Part shown: positions 25,960-35,189 of the stretch, in pieces
Position numbering within the stretch: the first letter of the stretch is position 1
How the letters are laid out: the number at the start of each line of letters is the position of its first letter
Source of the DNA: Tahibacter aquaticus
GTDB taxonomy: Bacteria; Pseudomonadota; Gammaproteobacteria; Xanthomonadales; Rhodanobacteraceae
Length of the DNA stretch: 64,000 nt
NCBI RefSeq assembly: GCF_004363655.1
Contig: NZ_SNZH01000007.1
Location: forward strand, 328,083 to 392,082
Reading direction: 5' to 3'
Position numbers and translations under genes: made by a program
Notes under the pieces: generated by a model
The model's database searches: none
Told to the model about the DNA's origin: nothing
The model's input: only the letters and a program-made list of their open reading frames with translations

Positions 25960-27585
25960 ATGCTTGCCGGACAGCTGCAGATTCTGGCGCGGGAAGCCGC
26001 GCGCCTGACGCCCATCCACCTGCGCGAACTGCTGGCCCAGCCGCAGCGCTTTGCCGAGTTTTCGCGCCGCGCCGGTCCGCTGCTGCTGGACTTCTCCAAA
26101 CAGAAGCTCGATGCCGCCGCCCTCGATGCCCTAGGCGCGATCGCGACGGATTGCGGCTGGGAGCAACGCCGCGATGCCATGTTTCGTGGCGACATCCTGA
26201 ATGCCTCGGAACAGCGGCCAGTGCTGCATACCGCCTTGCGCGGCGCCGAGTCGCGCCTGCCACCGCTGGCACCCGCCGCGGTGCGCGAGGAAGTCGCCGC
26301 GACGCTGCAGCGCATGGGCGCGCTGGTCGATGCGCTGGAGCTGGACGAGGCGGGCGCTTTCGGCATTCCCGCCGGCATCACCGATGTGGTCAATCTGGGC
26401 ATAGGCGGCTCCGACCTCGGTCCGCGCCTGGCCGTCGAAGCCTTGTCGGCCTTTCACAGCGGCCGCTTCCGCTGCCATTTCCTGCCCAATGTTGATGGCC
26501 ACGAGACTGCGGCGCTGATGCGCCGGCTGGATCCGCGCACGACCGTGGTGCTGCTGGTATCGAAAAGTTTCACCACGCAGGAAACCCTGCTCAATGGCCA
26601 GGTGCTGCGCCAATGGATTGCCCAGGCTTACGGCGGCGACGATGCCAAGGCCGCCGGCCATTTCATCGCGGTCAGTGCCAATGTGGAAGCTGCGGCAAAG
26701 CTTGGTATTCCACAACAGCGCGTATTGCCGATGTGGGATTTTGTCGGCGGTCGCTATTCGGTCTGGTCTGCAGTAGGCCTGGTGCTGGCGCTGGCCATCG
26801 GCATGCCGAACTTCCGTGCCTTCCTGCGCGGAGCGGCATTGATGGACGACCATTTCCGCAGTGCGCCCTGGCGCGACAACCTGCCGGTGCTGGCGGCGCT
26901 GATCGGTGTATGGAACCGCAACGGCCTGGGCCACGCGGCGCACGGCGTGATTCCCTATCTCGACGGCCTGACCGAATTGCCGTCCTTCCTGCAGCAGCTG
27001 GAAATGGAAAGCCTGGGCAAGCGCGTACGTGCTGACGGCGGCGAACTGGCTCAGGCCACCGTGCCGGTTGTCTGGGGCAGTGTCGGTACGAATGCGCAGC
27101 ACGCCTATTTCCAGGCGCTGCACCAGGGCAGCGATACGGTGCCGCTGGACCTGCTCGGCGTCGTGCGCCCGGCGCATACGCTCAAGGACAACCACGATGC
27201 GCTGCTGTCCAACCTGCTCGCTCAGGGCGCTGCGTTCGCGCTGGGCAAGACGCAGGCGCAGGCGCTGGCCGAAGCCAGTAGCGGCGGCGAGGCCGAGCGC
27301 CTGGCCTTGGCCGCGCAGCGCACCTTCCCCGGTGACCGGCCCAGCAGCACCGTGCTGCTCGATGTGCTGACGCCGGAAAGCCTGGGTGCACTGATCGCGC
27401 TGTACGAACACAAGGTGCTGGTGCAGGCGCTGCTGTGGGATATCAATGCCTTCGACCAATGGGGCGTCGAGCTGGGCAAGACCTTGGCAAAATCCATTTT
27501 GCCGGCACTGGTTTCGGGCCAGGTTCCCGATTCGTTCGATGCCTCCACGCGCGGCCTGATCGAGACGATCCGCGCGCTGGACTGA
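25960..27585 (+). CDS. pgi: Glucose-6-phosphate isomerase
   Basis: Pgi interconverts glucose-6- and fructose-6-phosphate. All family signatures are present: VVNLGIGGSDLGPRLAVEAL, LLVSKSFTTQETLLNGQVLR, DFVGGRYSVWSAVGLVLAL, LPSFLQQLEMESLGKRV and ALLWDINAFDQWGVELGK, which carries the catalytic lysine region. The length of 541 residues is normal. The ATG at 25960 has AGGA five bases upstream. It is a single gene, convergent with queG; the stops lie 20 bases apart with no terminator visible between them. Confidence 0.98.
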   Translation: MLAGQLQILAREAARLTPIHLRELLAQPQRFAEFSRRAGPLLLDFSKQKLDAAALDALGAIATDCGWEQRRDAMFRGDILNASEQRPVLHTALRGAESRLPPLAPAAVREEVAATLQRMGALVDALELDEAGAFGIPAGITDVVNLGIGGSDLGPRLAVEALSAFHSGRFRCHFLPNVDGHETAALMRRLDPRTTVVLLVSKSFTTQETLLNGQVLRQWIAQAYGGDDAKAAGHFIAVSANVEAAAKLGIPQQRVLPMWDFVGGRYSVWSAVGLVLALAIGMPNFRAFLRGAALMDDHFRSAPWRDNLPVLAALIGVWNRNGLGHAAHGVIPYLDGLTELPSFLQQLEMESLGKRVRADGGELAQATVPVVWGSVGTNAQHAYFQALHQGSDTVPLDLLGVVRPAHTLKDNHDALLSNLLAQGAAFALGKTQAQALAEASSGGEAERLALAAQRTFPGDRPSSTVLLDVLTPESLGALIALYEHKVLVQALLWDINAFDQWGVELGKTLAKSILPALVSGQVPDSFDASTRGLIETIRALD

Positions 27586-27605
27586 GTCTCAGCCGCCTGC
27601 CGCGG

Positions 27606-28667
27606 TCATGTGGCAGGCGCGGCGGTAGCGTGTTGCTGCAGTGCCCATTGCACATGCTCGCGCACCAGTTCCGACGGGTGCGCGGCGCGCGATTGCAGCG
27701 CCGCTACTACGCCGGCCGTATCGCGTGCATTGCCCAGCGCCACGGCGATATTGCGCAGCCATCGCTCATGCCCGATGCGGCGGATGGCCGATCCTTCGGT
27801 ACGGCGCAGGAATTCGTCCTCGCTCCAGGCAAACAGGTCGATCAGCGCGGCGCCGTCCAGCTTGTGCCGGGGCGAGAAATCCGCCTCGGCGGTCGGTTCG
27901 GAAAACTTGTTCCAGGGGCAGATCAGCTGGCAGTCGTCGCAGCCGTAGATGCGGTTGCCCATGGGCTTGCGCAGCGGCTCGGGAATGCTGCCGTGCAGTT
28001 CGATCGTCAGATAGGAAATGCATCGCCGCGCATCGACCTGGTAGGGCGCGACGATGGCCTGGGTCGGACAGATGTCGAGGCAGCGCGTACAGCTGCCGCA
28101 ATGCGCTGTCGCGGCCTGATCCAGCGGCAGCGGCAGGTCGGTATACAGCTCGCCGAGGAAAAACCACGAGCCCGCGTCGCGGTTGATCAGGCAGGTGTGC
28201 TTGCCGATCCAGCCCAGGCCGGCATTGCGCGCCAGCGCGCGCTCCAGTACCGGCGCCGAATCGACGAAGGCGCGATAGCCGAACGGGCCGATCTGTGCCG
28301 CGATGCGATCGGCCAGCTGTTGCAGGCGGTTGCGCATCAGCTTGTGATAGTCGCGGCCGAGGGCGTAGCGCGACACATAGCCCAGGCTGGTGTCGGCCAG
28401 CACCTCCCAGCCATTGGCGATGCCCGGTGGCGCATAGTCCATGCGCACCGACACTACGCGCAGGGTGCCCGGCTGCAATTCCTGCGGCCGGCTGCGCTTG
28501 GTGCCATGGCGCTGCATATAGTCCATTTCGCCATGACGGCCTGCTTCCAGCCAGTTCAGCAGATGCGTTTCGTCCGCAGCCAGTTCGGTACCGGCAATGC
28601 CGACCTGCTGGAAGCCCAGTTCGGCGCCCCAGCGGCGGATGGCAACGGCAAGTTCGGCGTAATCCAT
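27606..28667 (-). CDS. queG: Epoxyqueuosine reductase
   Basis: QueG performs the last step of queuosine tRNA modification using cobalamin and two [4Fe-4S] clusters. Cluster motifs are CGSCTRCLDICPTQAI and CDDCQLICPWNKF. The family core RNAGLGWIGKHTCLINRDAG precedes them, and ARRCISYLTIELHGSIP lies between. A HEAT-like C-terminal stretch (RWLRNIAVALGNARDTAGVV) is present. I placed the start at ATG 28667, giving 353 residues beginning MDYAELAVAIRRWGAELG; longer readings add Arg-rich sequence. The gene is divergent from nnr, the conserved neighbour in gammaproteobacteria. Confidence 0.96.
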   Translation of the reverse strand: MDYAELAVAIRRWGAELGFQQVGIAGTELAADETHLLNWLEAGRHGEMDYMQRHGTKRSRPQELQPGTLRVVSVRMDYAPPGIANGWEVLADTSLGYVSRYALGRDYHKLMRNRLQQLADRIAAQIGPFGYRAFVDSAPVLERALARNAGLGWIGKHTCLINRDAGSWFFLGELYTDLPLPLDQAATAHCGSCTRCLDICPTQAIVAPYQVDARRCISYLTIELHGSIPEPLRKPMGNRIYGCDDCQLICPWNKFSEPTAEADFSPRHKLDGAALIDLFAWSEDEFLRRTEGSAIRRIGHERWLRNIAVALGNARDTAGVVAALQSRAAHPSELVREHVQWALQQHATAAPAT

Positions 28668-28859
28668 GCGGCGGCGGCAACGCGGTGGAGCGGGGCGGCA
28701 TTGTAGGCGCGCCATCGCCACAATGCGTGGCAGCGCGAACGGCGGGATGAGCGGCGACCGCCTGGAACCGCGCTTGCTATGGCGATCCCGACCCGACCAG
28801 GCGCTCCGATGCCGACTTTGCCGATACAACGCGCACTGCCTCGATCAATAATCCGTCCC

Positions 28860-30356
28860 ATGAACACACCGCATTCCAGCCAGCTGTTGTACACGACCGC
28901 GCAAATGCGCCGCATCGATGCCTGTGCGGTGGCGGCGCTGGGCCTGCAGAGTTTCGAGCTGATGCAGCGCGCCGCCGATGCCGCCTTCGCCGTGCTGCTG
29001 CGGCGCTGGCCGCAGGCGCGCAGTGTCGTGGTCTGCTGCGGCAGCGGCAAGAACGGCGGCGACGGCTACCTGCTGGCGCGGCTGGTGCGTCAATCCGGCC
29101 GCGATGTCAGCGTGATTGCGCTGGGCACGCCGGCCGATGTCGATTCCCAGGCGGCCGCCGATGCCTGGCGTGCCTGCGGCGGCATGGTGCATCCGTTTGC
29201 CGGCGAGCATTCGCTGCCGCTGGCCGATGTCTATGTCGACGCCTTGTTCGGTATCGGACTGAACCGGCCGCTGGAAGGCGGGGCCGCCTTGCTGGTGCAA
29301 ACCTTGAATGCGCGCCGATCGCCGGTGCTGGCGCTGGATATTCCGTCGGGCCTGTCGGCCGATACCGGTGCCCGGCTGGGGCCGTGCATCTCTGCCACGC
29401 TGACCGTCAGTTTCATTGCCTGGAAGCGCGGCCAGCATACCGGCGCCGGCCTGGATGCCTGCGGCGAGTGCGAACTGGCCGATCTGGCCCTGCCCGACAG
29501 CGTGTTCGAGGAAGAGCACGCCGGCGCCCATCTGCTGGACTGGAACGAACTGCGCGGCCGCTTGCCGGCGCGTTCGCGCGATGTGCACAAAGGGCAATTT
29601 GGCCATGTGCTCGCCATCGGTGGCGACCACGGCACCGGCGGTGCCATCCGCTTGGCCGGCGAGGCTGCCTTGCGCTGCGGCGCCGGCCTGGTCAGCGTGG
29701 CGACCCAGCCCGAACACCTGACAGCTTTGCTGGCGGCGCGGCCCGAACTGATGGTGCAGCCGATTGCCGGCCAGCAGGAACTGGAACCCCTGCTGCAGCG
29801 TGCCCAGGTGCTGGCCTTGGGACCGGGCCTGGGCACGCGCTCCTGGGGCCATGCGTTGTGGCATCGCGCGCTGGCCAGCGCCAAGCCGGCGGTGCTCGAT
29901 GCCGATGCGCTGAACCTGCTGGCGCGCCAGCCGCGCAAATTTTCCGCCCCTACCGTGCTCACGCCGCATCCGGCCGAGGCGGCGCGCCTGCTCGCCAGCG
30001 ACAGCGCGCACGTGCAGGCGAACCGCTATGCCGCAGCGCAGGCCCTGGCCGAGCGCTATCACGCCGTCGTCGTACTCAAGGGCGCCGGTTCGCTGATCGC
30101 TGCACCGGCGGGCAGCGTCGCGGTCTGTCCCTGGGGCAATCCGGGCATGGCCAGCGCCGGCATGGGCGATGTGCTGACTGGCGTGATTGCCGCCTTGCTG
30201 GCGCAAGGACTGTCCGCCTGGGATGCGGCGTGTCTTGGCGTCGCCGCGCATGCACGCGCCGGCGATAGCGCCGCCGAACAAGGCCAGCGTGGCCTGCTCG
30301 CCGGCGATCTGCTGCTGCCGCTGCGCAGCGTGCTGGCAGGACTGGCGCATGACTGA
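28860..30356 (+). CDS. nnr: Bifunctional NAD(P)H-hydrate epimerase / dehydratase
   Basis: Nnr repairs hydrated NADH and NADPH. The 498-residue protein joins an N-terminal YjeF epimerase domain (VVVCCGSGKNGGDGYLLARL, VDALFGIGLNRPLEGGAAL) to a C-terminal ribokinase-like dehydratase domain. The latter has VLAIGGDHGTGGAIRLAGEA, VLTPHPAEAARLLAS, and NPGMASAGMGDVLTGVIAAL with the catalytic Asp. I took ATG 28860 (MNTPHSSQLLYTTAQMRRID) as start; earlier starts extend through the intergenic region. The 3' end overlaps tsaE by eight bases. Confidence 0.96.
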   Translation: MNTPHSSQLLYTTAQMRRIDACAVAALGLQSFELMQRAADAAFAVLLRRWPQARSVVVCCGSGKNGGDGYLLARLVRQSGRDVSVIALGTPADVDSQAAADAWRACGGMVHPFAGEHSLPLADVYVDALFGIGLNRPLEGGAALLVQTLNARRSPVLALDIPSGLSADTGARLGPCISATLTVSFIAWKRGQHTGAGLDACGECELADLALPDSVFEEEHAGAHLLDWNELRGRLPARSRDVHKGQFGHVLAIGGDHGTGGAIRLAGEAALRCGAGLVSVATQPEHLTALLAARPELMVQPIAGQQELEPLLQRAQVLALGPGLGTRSWGHALWHRALASAKPAVLDADALNLLARQPRKFSAPTVLTPHPAEAARLLASDSAHVQANRYAAAQALAERYHAVVVLKGAGSLIAAPAGSVAVCPWGNPGMASAGMGDVLTGVIAALLAQGLSAWDAACLGVAAHARAGDSAAEQGQRGLLAGDLLLPLRSVLAGLAHD

Positions 30357-30825
30357 GCTGAGCGTTCACCTGGCGGACGAAGCAGCCGTGGCGCAGTGGG
30401 CGCAAAGCCTCGCGCCGCAGCTGGGGCAGGGCGGCATCATCCATCTGTACGGCGAGCTGGGTGCCGGCAAGACAACCTTCGCGCGTGCCTTGCTGCAGGC
30501 ACTCGGCGTGCAGGGGCGCATCAAAAGCCCGACCTACAGCCTGATCGAGTCCTACGCTGTCGACGCGTTGGCCATCCATCACCTGGACCTCTACCGCATC
30601 GCCGATCCGGGCGAGCTGGAATGGCTGGGCCTGGACGAACTGCTGGGCGACCACAGCCTGATCCTGATCGAGTGGCCCGAGCGGGGCGGCAGCGAACTGC
30701 CCGCGCCGGACCTGATACTTCAGCTCGCTCACGCCCCTGCCGGACGCGACCTTGTGGTGCGTCCGCTCAGCGCCTGGGGCGAGGCTTGGCTGGCTGCAAC
30801 AAGCCCACTGCTTTCCACCGCTTGA
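30349..30825 (+). CDS. tsaE: tRNA threonylcarbamoyladenosine ATPase subunit TsaE
   Basis: TsaE is the small ATPase required for the t6A modification of tRNAs that read ANN codons. The 158-residue protein has Walker A (LYGELGAGKTTFARALLQAL), the Thr-Tyr-Ser segment (RIKSPTYSLIESY), HHLDLYRIADPGELEWLGLD and Walker B-like LILIEWPERGG. The ATG lies within the end of nnr, so the two are coupled. The chain nnr-tsaE-amidase matches the E. coli order before mutL, but mutL is not found next here. Confidence 0.96.
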   Translation: MTELSVHLADEAAVAQWAQSLAPQLGQGGIIHLYGELGAGKTTFARALLQALGVQGRIKSPTYSLIESYAVDALAIHHLDLYRIADPGELEWLGLDELLGDHSLILIEWPERGGSELPAPDLILQLAHAPAGRDLVVRPLSAWGEAWLAATSPLLSTA

Positions 30826-30925
30826 AGGCGTTTTCTGCCTCTACCGCTAGGAAACCTGTACAGATCCGTGTTTTGCAACGGAAAATGCTTGAAATACTCG
30901 ACCAGCTGGGTTTGAATCCGCAGCC

Positions 30926-32266
30926 ATGTGGGGAGTACCCGTCACCGTGTTGCGCGCCGCCTGCCTCCTGCTTGCCTCGGGGCTCGTTCTGCCTTGCGCG
31001 AACGCCGCCCAGGTAAAAGCCCTGCGCGTCTGGGCCAGCCCCGACTCTACCCGCGCCGTGTTCGACGTCTCCGGCCCGCTGGAATACAAGTTGTTCGAGC
31101 TGGCCAATCCCGATCGCATCGTGCTCGACATCAGGAACTCGACGCTGGCCGAAGGCGTGGTCGCCCCCTCGGCCAAAGGCCTGCTCGGTCCTGTACGCCT
31201 GGGCAAGCAGGGCAAGAACGATCTGCGCGTTGTATTCGATCTGCCCCAGGGCGTCCGCCCCAAGAGTTTCCTGCTGCCGCCTGCAGACAAGTTCGGCCAC
31301 CGCCTGGTGATCGACCTGTTCCCCAAGACCAAGGCCTCGCGCGAAGTGGTCAAGAGCGTCGAGGACGTGCTGCCCGGCGACGGGCGCAAGGTCATCGTCG
31401 CGATCGACGCCGGCCACGGCGGCGACGATCCCGGCGCGATCGGCGCGTCCGGCACGCACGAAAAATCCATCACGCTGAACGTCGCGCGCGAAGTGGCCAA
31501 GCTGGTGGACACGCAGCCGGGCATGAAGTCGTTCCTGGTGCGCGACGGCGACTATTTCATCCCGCTGGAAAACCGCTACAAGAAGGCGCGCGAGGCCAAG
31601 GCCGACTTGTTCGTGTCCATCCATGCCGACGCCTGTCCCGGCGCCTGCGGTGCGCGCGGCGCATCGGTCTGGGTGTTGTCGCCGCGTGGCGCGACCAGCG
31701 AGGCGGCGCGCTGGCTCGCGGCCAAGGAAAACTCGTCCGACCTGGTCGGCGGCGTATCGCTGGACGACAAGGACAACACGCTGGCTGCCGTGCTGCTCGA
31801 CCTGTCCCAGGGCGCCACCATGGAAGCCAGCGCGGCGATCGCCCAGATCGTGCTGAAAGCGCTGGGCAGGATCGGTCCCACGCATCGCGGCTATGTGGAG
31901 AAAGCCAATTTTGTCGTGCTGCGTTCGCCCGACGTCCCGTCGATCCTGGTCGAGACCGCTTTCATCACCAATCCGGCCGAAGAAAAGCGCCTGACCGATC
32001 CGGAACACCGCGCCAAGCTGGCTGCGGCCGTGGTCGACGGCATCAAGAGCTACTTCCTGCAGACGCCGCCGCCGGGCACCTGGTTTGCCGCCAACAGCAA
32101 CGGCAAGCGCGGACCGTCCGAGCACGTCGTCTCGCGCGGCGAAACCCTGTCGGGCATCGCCACGCGCCACGGCATCAGCCTGAGCGCACTGCGCGAAGCC
32201 AACCGCATCGCCGGCGACGGTAATGTACGCGTCGGCGACGTCCTGGATATTCCGCCACAAGGCTGA
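30926..32266 (+). CDS. N-acetylmuramoyl-L-alanine amidase with AMIN and LysM domains (AmiC/AmiB type)
   Basis: A periplasmic amidase that cuts septal peptidoglycan so daughter cells can part. Order: signal peptide (LLLASGLVLPCANAAQ), AMIN domain targeting septal wall (ALRVWASPDSTRAVFDVSGP), Amidase_3 catalytic domain, and one C-terminal LysM repeat (HVVSRGETLSGIATRHGISL). Zinc ligands are visible in AIDAGHGGDDPGAIG, HEKSITLN, FVSIHADACPG and VETAFITNPAEE. The start is not settled: ATG 30926 is used, while GTG 30947 lies 11 bases after GGGGAG. The domain order with LysM last matches E. coli AmiB and many AmiC proteins, so no symbol is given. Confidence 0.93.
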   Translation: MWGVPVTVLRAACLLLASGLVLPCANAAQVKALRVWASPDSTRAVFDVSGPLEYKLFELANPDRIVLDIRNSTLAEGVVAPSAKGLLGPVRLGKQGKNDLRVVFDLPQGVRPKSFLLPPADKFGHRLVIDLFPKTKASREVVKSVEDVLPGDGRKVIVAIDAGHGGDDPGAIGASGTHEKSITLNVAREVAKLVDTQPGMKSFLVRDGDYFIPLENRYKKAREAKADLFVSIHADACPGACGARGASVWVLSPRGATSEAARWLAAKENSSDLVGGVSLDDKDNTLAAVLLDLSQGATMEASAAIAQIVLKALGRIGPTHRGYVEKANFVVLRSPDVPSILVETAFITNPAEEKRLTDPEHRAKLAAAVVDGIKSYFLQTPPPGTWFAANSNGKRGPSEHVVSRGETLSGIATRHGISLSALREANRIAGDGNVRVGDVLDIPPQG

Positions 32267-32395
32267 CTCCGCGCCGCGCGAAACGTAGGGCGCCAATGAG
32301 CACGGCGAATGGCGCCGCCTCTCGCCGCTGCGACGGCTCACCCGGAAAGCGTCGTTTCCCCGCAAATCATGCGAACAACGGTGCAGCGCTGCAGC
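32267..32395. other. Convergent intergenic region with a single REP-like unit
   Basis: The gap between the amidase and the beta-helix gene contains one unit of the GTAGGGYGC...GAGCACGGCGAAT family (listed separately). No terminator with a T run is visible. Confidence 0.6.
32285..32317 (+). repeat. Single REP-like unit (GTAGGGCGC family)
   Basis: The 33 bases starting GTAGGGCGCCAATGAGCACG match the two arms of the inverted pair at 48630-48713, with one inserted base and one substitution. It lies between convergent genes, a common place for REP elements. Confidence 0.8.
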
Positions 32396-34396
32396 TCAGG
32401 GAATCGGCGGCGGCCCCCGCCGCCGATTGAACGCATCGGCAAAGATCCTGTCCGCGTCGAACTCCAGCGCCCCCGCATCCGGTGCTGCGCCAACATAGCC
32501 GTCGTTGATGCCGGCCAATGCCACGCCGCGATCGATTGCTGCGCTGCCCGGCCCCAGCCGGTAGTCGCCCGCGGCTGCTGCGACCAGGTTCGGCGCACCG
32601 ACCACGCCGTCGAGTTCCTGCTGAGTGGCAGCCTGCCAGGCGGCCAGCATCGTATAGCTCGTGCCCAGCCAGCGCACCAGGCGATTCGCCGCCGTGGTAT
32701 GCAGCACATCGTAGTTCCAGTCCAGTACCACCGGATTGACCTTGTTCAACACATCCCGCGTTGCCGCATAGATGTTGTTGCGCGAGCGGATGAAGGTGCT
32801 GTTGCCCGGATTGAGCAGGTACATCGATTCCGTATTCGCCACTGTCGTGACGAAGCTGTTGTGATACAGCAGCACCGGTCCGACCGGTTCTGAAAAACCA
32901 CTGTTGATTTTCAACGCACTGGAGATATAGCCGTCGCTCAGGCTGGTGCGCGTATTGCCGATGTCATAGCCGACATTGCGCACGATCCAGGTCGGTCCCG
33001 GCGCCGCCGGTGCCACGGCAAAGGCCATGTGCGAATCGCGGATGCTGTTCTCGAACAGGCGCACGTTGGTGCAATAGCCTTCCGGCTCCAGCGCGTCGTC
33101 GTTGTGGTGGCGGAAGCGGTTGCGATAGACATCGGTTTCGTTGGTCACACCGGCCGGCGGCGCCAGGCTGCCGCAGGGGCCTATGCCGTTGAACCAGCCG
33201 TCGAAGCGGTTGCGCCGCACCAGGTTGCCGCGGCCTATGTCGTCGGTGAATATCACGCCGTTGTTCTCGGCGCTGCTGGCTTTCACCTTGTCCCAGGGCC
33301 AGCCCGGAATCGAGGTGTCGAAGAAATCGTTGTCCTCGATGCGATGGCGCGAGCCGCCCTTGACCCAGACCCCGGCCGAGCCGATGTCGTGGATGCGGTT
33401 GTTGCGCACGATCACGTCGCTGGACTGGCGCAGATAAATGCCTTTGCCGTATTCGGTGGAACCGAAATAGGCGATCTCCAGGTTCTCAATACGGATGAAC
33501 GCGCGGCCGTCGGCGACAAAGCCGTTTTCCAGCCGCGCCACGCCGATCGAATGCGCCGCCGGCGAACTGCCGTCGGCCAGCTTGAGGTAGAGAAAACCGC
33601 CACCGTAGTAGAAACCGCCCGGTGCGCCGGCGCTCAGTGCCTGCAGATCGGCCAGCGAGGTGTAGCGATACAGGCGCTGCCGGTCGGACAGCACATGCCA
33701 GCTGCCGACTGCATCGGCGCGGCGATACACGCCCTGGCTGGCTTCCCAGCTGTTGCTGTTATGGAAAAACTCCGCGCCGACCAGCACGCTGTTGCCGCCG
33801 TCGCTGCTGCCGCGAAACACGATTGGCTGCAGCGCCGTGCCCGAGCGCGGCAGGCTGACCGACTCGTAGTAGCCGCCGGGCGCGATATTCACCACGTCGC
33901 CGGCCTGGGCCAGGTTGGCGCCGCGCTGGATCGTCTTCACCGCTGTGGCGGCTGTCAGCCCATCGGCGCTGTCGTTGCCGGTGGGCGAAACGTAAAGCTG
34001 GCGCAGGCTGGGCTCGACCAGCGTGTCGGCGCGCGTGGCCAGGCTGCTGCTGGCCACGGCATTGCCGCTGACACCGTCCGGATCGCTCAGCGTGACGCGG
34101 ATGTCGTAGTTCGTGCCGGGCTCCAGCGCAAACAGACTGCCGGCCATATGCGTCGCATCGATACGCAGCAGCGGCTGTGCTGCACGGTAAGCCGGCTCGC
34201 CGCTGCGGCGCCATTCCAGCGCAACGCTGGCATCGCGGTCGCTGTCGCCGCTCAGGGTGACCACAGCGCCGCCGGTTTCCAGATTGCCATAGCCTTCCAG
34301 CGCGACCAGGGTCGCGGCGTTCTGCGCCCAGGCCGGGACGCAAGACAGGGCCAGTGCCAGGCACCACGGCAGGCGCTGCTGTCGACAATGCAACAT
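32396..34396 (-). CDS. Secreted right-handed beta-helix protein
   Basis: A 666-residue exported protein starting at ATG 34396, with AGGAG five bases upstream and a signal peptide (LPWCLALALSCVPAWAQ). An Ig/fibronectin-like region comes first (TLSGDSDRDASVALEWRRSG), then a parallel beta-helix domain. The opening of the helix is LYVSPTGNDSADGLTAATAV with TIQRGANLAQAGDVVNIAPG, the hallmark of DUF1565/pectate-lyase-like folds. Asn-rich ladder turns follow (SDVIVRNNRIHDIGSAGVWV). The protein ends FDADRIFADAFNRRRG, a diverged form of the IFxxGF signature seen at the end of two other secreted proteins here. A polysaccharide-binding or lyase role is plausible, but no catalytic residues can be named. 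Confidence 0.82.
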   Translation of the reverse strand: MLHCRQQRLPWCLALALSCVPAWAQNAATLVALEGYGNLETGGAVVTLSGDSDRDASVALEWRRSGEPAYRAAQPLLRIDATHMAGSLFALEPGTNYDIRVTLSDPDGVSGNAVASSSLATRADTLVEPSLRQLYVSPTGNDSADGLTAATAVKTIQRGANLAQAGDVVNIAPGGYYESVSLPRSGTALQPIVFRGSSDGGNSVLVGAEFFHNSNSWEASQGVYRRADAVGSWHVLSDRQRLYRYTSLADLQALSAGAPGGFYYGGGFLYLKLADGSSPAAHSIGVARLENGFVADGRAFIRIENLEIAYFGSTEYGKGIYLRQSSDVIVRNNRIHDIGSAGVWVKGGSRHRIEDNDFFDTSIPGWPWDKVKASSAENNGVIFTDDIGRGNLVRRNRFDGWFNGIGPCGSLAPPAGVTNETDVYRNRFRHHNDDALEPEGYCTNVRLFENSIRDSHMAFAVAPAAPGPTWIVRNVGYDIGNTRTSLSDGYISSALKINSGFSEPVGPVLLYHNSFVTTVANTESMYLLNPGNSTFIRSRNNIYAATRDVLNKVNPVVLDWNYDVLHTTAANRLVRWLGTSYTMLAAWQAATQQELDGVVGAPNLVAAAAGDYRLGPGSAAIDRGVALAGINDGYVGAAPDAGALEFDADRIFADAFNRRRGPPPIP

Positions 34397-34427
34397 GTGC
34401 ACTCCTTGTGGTTCCGGCAACCAGGCT

Positions 34428-35099
34428 TCAGTCGTCGAAGCGCTGTTCCACCTCGCGCAGGCGCTGCTGCAATCCGTCGACCAGCGATTCCAGCTGCTCG
34501 ATGCGTGCTTCCAGCGCATTCGCACTGCTGCTGCCCGGACTGTCGCTGCCGCCGGCCATGGCGTAGCTGTCCAGATTCACCTCGCCGCACAGCAGGTGCA
34601 TATAGCGGTCCTCGCGCTGGCCGCCGCTGCGCGGAATGCGCACGACCATGCTCGGTTCGCGCTGGGCCAGGCGGTCCAGGGTGGAGCGCACATCGTCAAG
34701 GCCGGGGAAATCGGCCAAGCGGTCGCTGCGCGTGAGCAGTTCGGGCGCGGTCTGCGGCCCGCGCAGCATCAGCAGGGCGAGCAGGGCGCGCTGCCGCGGC
34801 GTGATGTTCCAGGCCTGGTCCATGCGGTGTTCGTAGCGAGAGGCGCGTGCCGACATCGATCCTGCCACCAAGCGCTTGCCTTCGAGCTGGCGCAGCGCAT
34901 GGCCAACAGCGCCGGGCTCCAGTTCCAGCAAAGGCTCGCGGTTGGATTTCTGGTTGCAGGCGGAAACCACGGCATTCAGGGTGAGCGGATAAACCTCGGG
35001 CGTGGTCGCAGCCTTTTCCACCAGGCAACCGAGCACGCGAGCCTCGATCGGTTCCAGCAGGGGGGGCGTGCGGGTTTCGCTCGATTCGGTTTCAGTCAT
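34428..35099 (-). CDS. YceH-family DUF480 winged-helix protein
   Basis: A 223-residue protein of the YceH (DUF480) family, with two winged-helix domains. Signatures are EARVLGCLVEKAATTPEVYP and LTLNAVVSACNQKSNREPLL, then LALLMLRGPQTAPELLTRSD and RYMHLLCGE. The C-terminus is a short coiled coil (ALEARIEQLESLVDGLQQRL). The function of the family is not firmly known. The ATG at 35099 has GGAG six bases upstream. It lies 31 bases ahead of the beta-helix gene and could share its transcript. Confidence 0.9.
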   Translation of the reverse strand: MTETESSETRTPPLLEPIEARVLGCLVEKAATTPEVYPLTLNAVVSACNQKSNREPLLELEPGAVGHALRQLEGKRLVAGSMSARASRYEHRMDQAWNITPRQRALLALLMLRGPQTAPELLTRSDRLADFPGLDDVRSTLDRLAQREPSMVVRIPRSGGQREDRYMHLLCGEVNLDSYAMAGGSDSPGSSSANALEARIEQLESLVDGLQQRLREVEQRFDD

Positions 35100-35189
35100 G
35101 GGATGCTCCGGCGCCAAGGTGGTCCGCATGGTAGTCGCAAACCCATGGCGGAAACGCGCGCATGGCTGCAACGCAAGGGCGACAGGCAG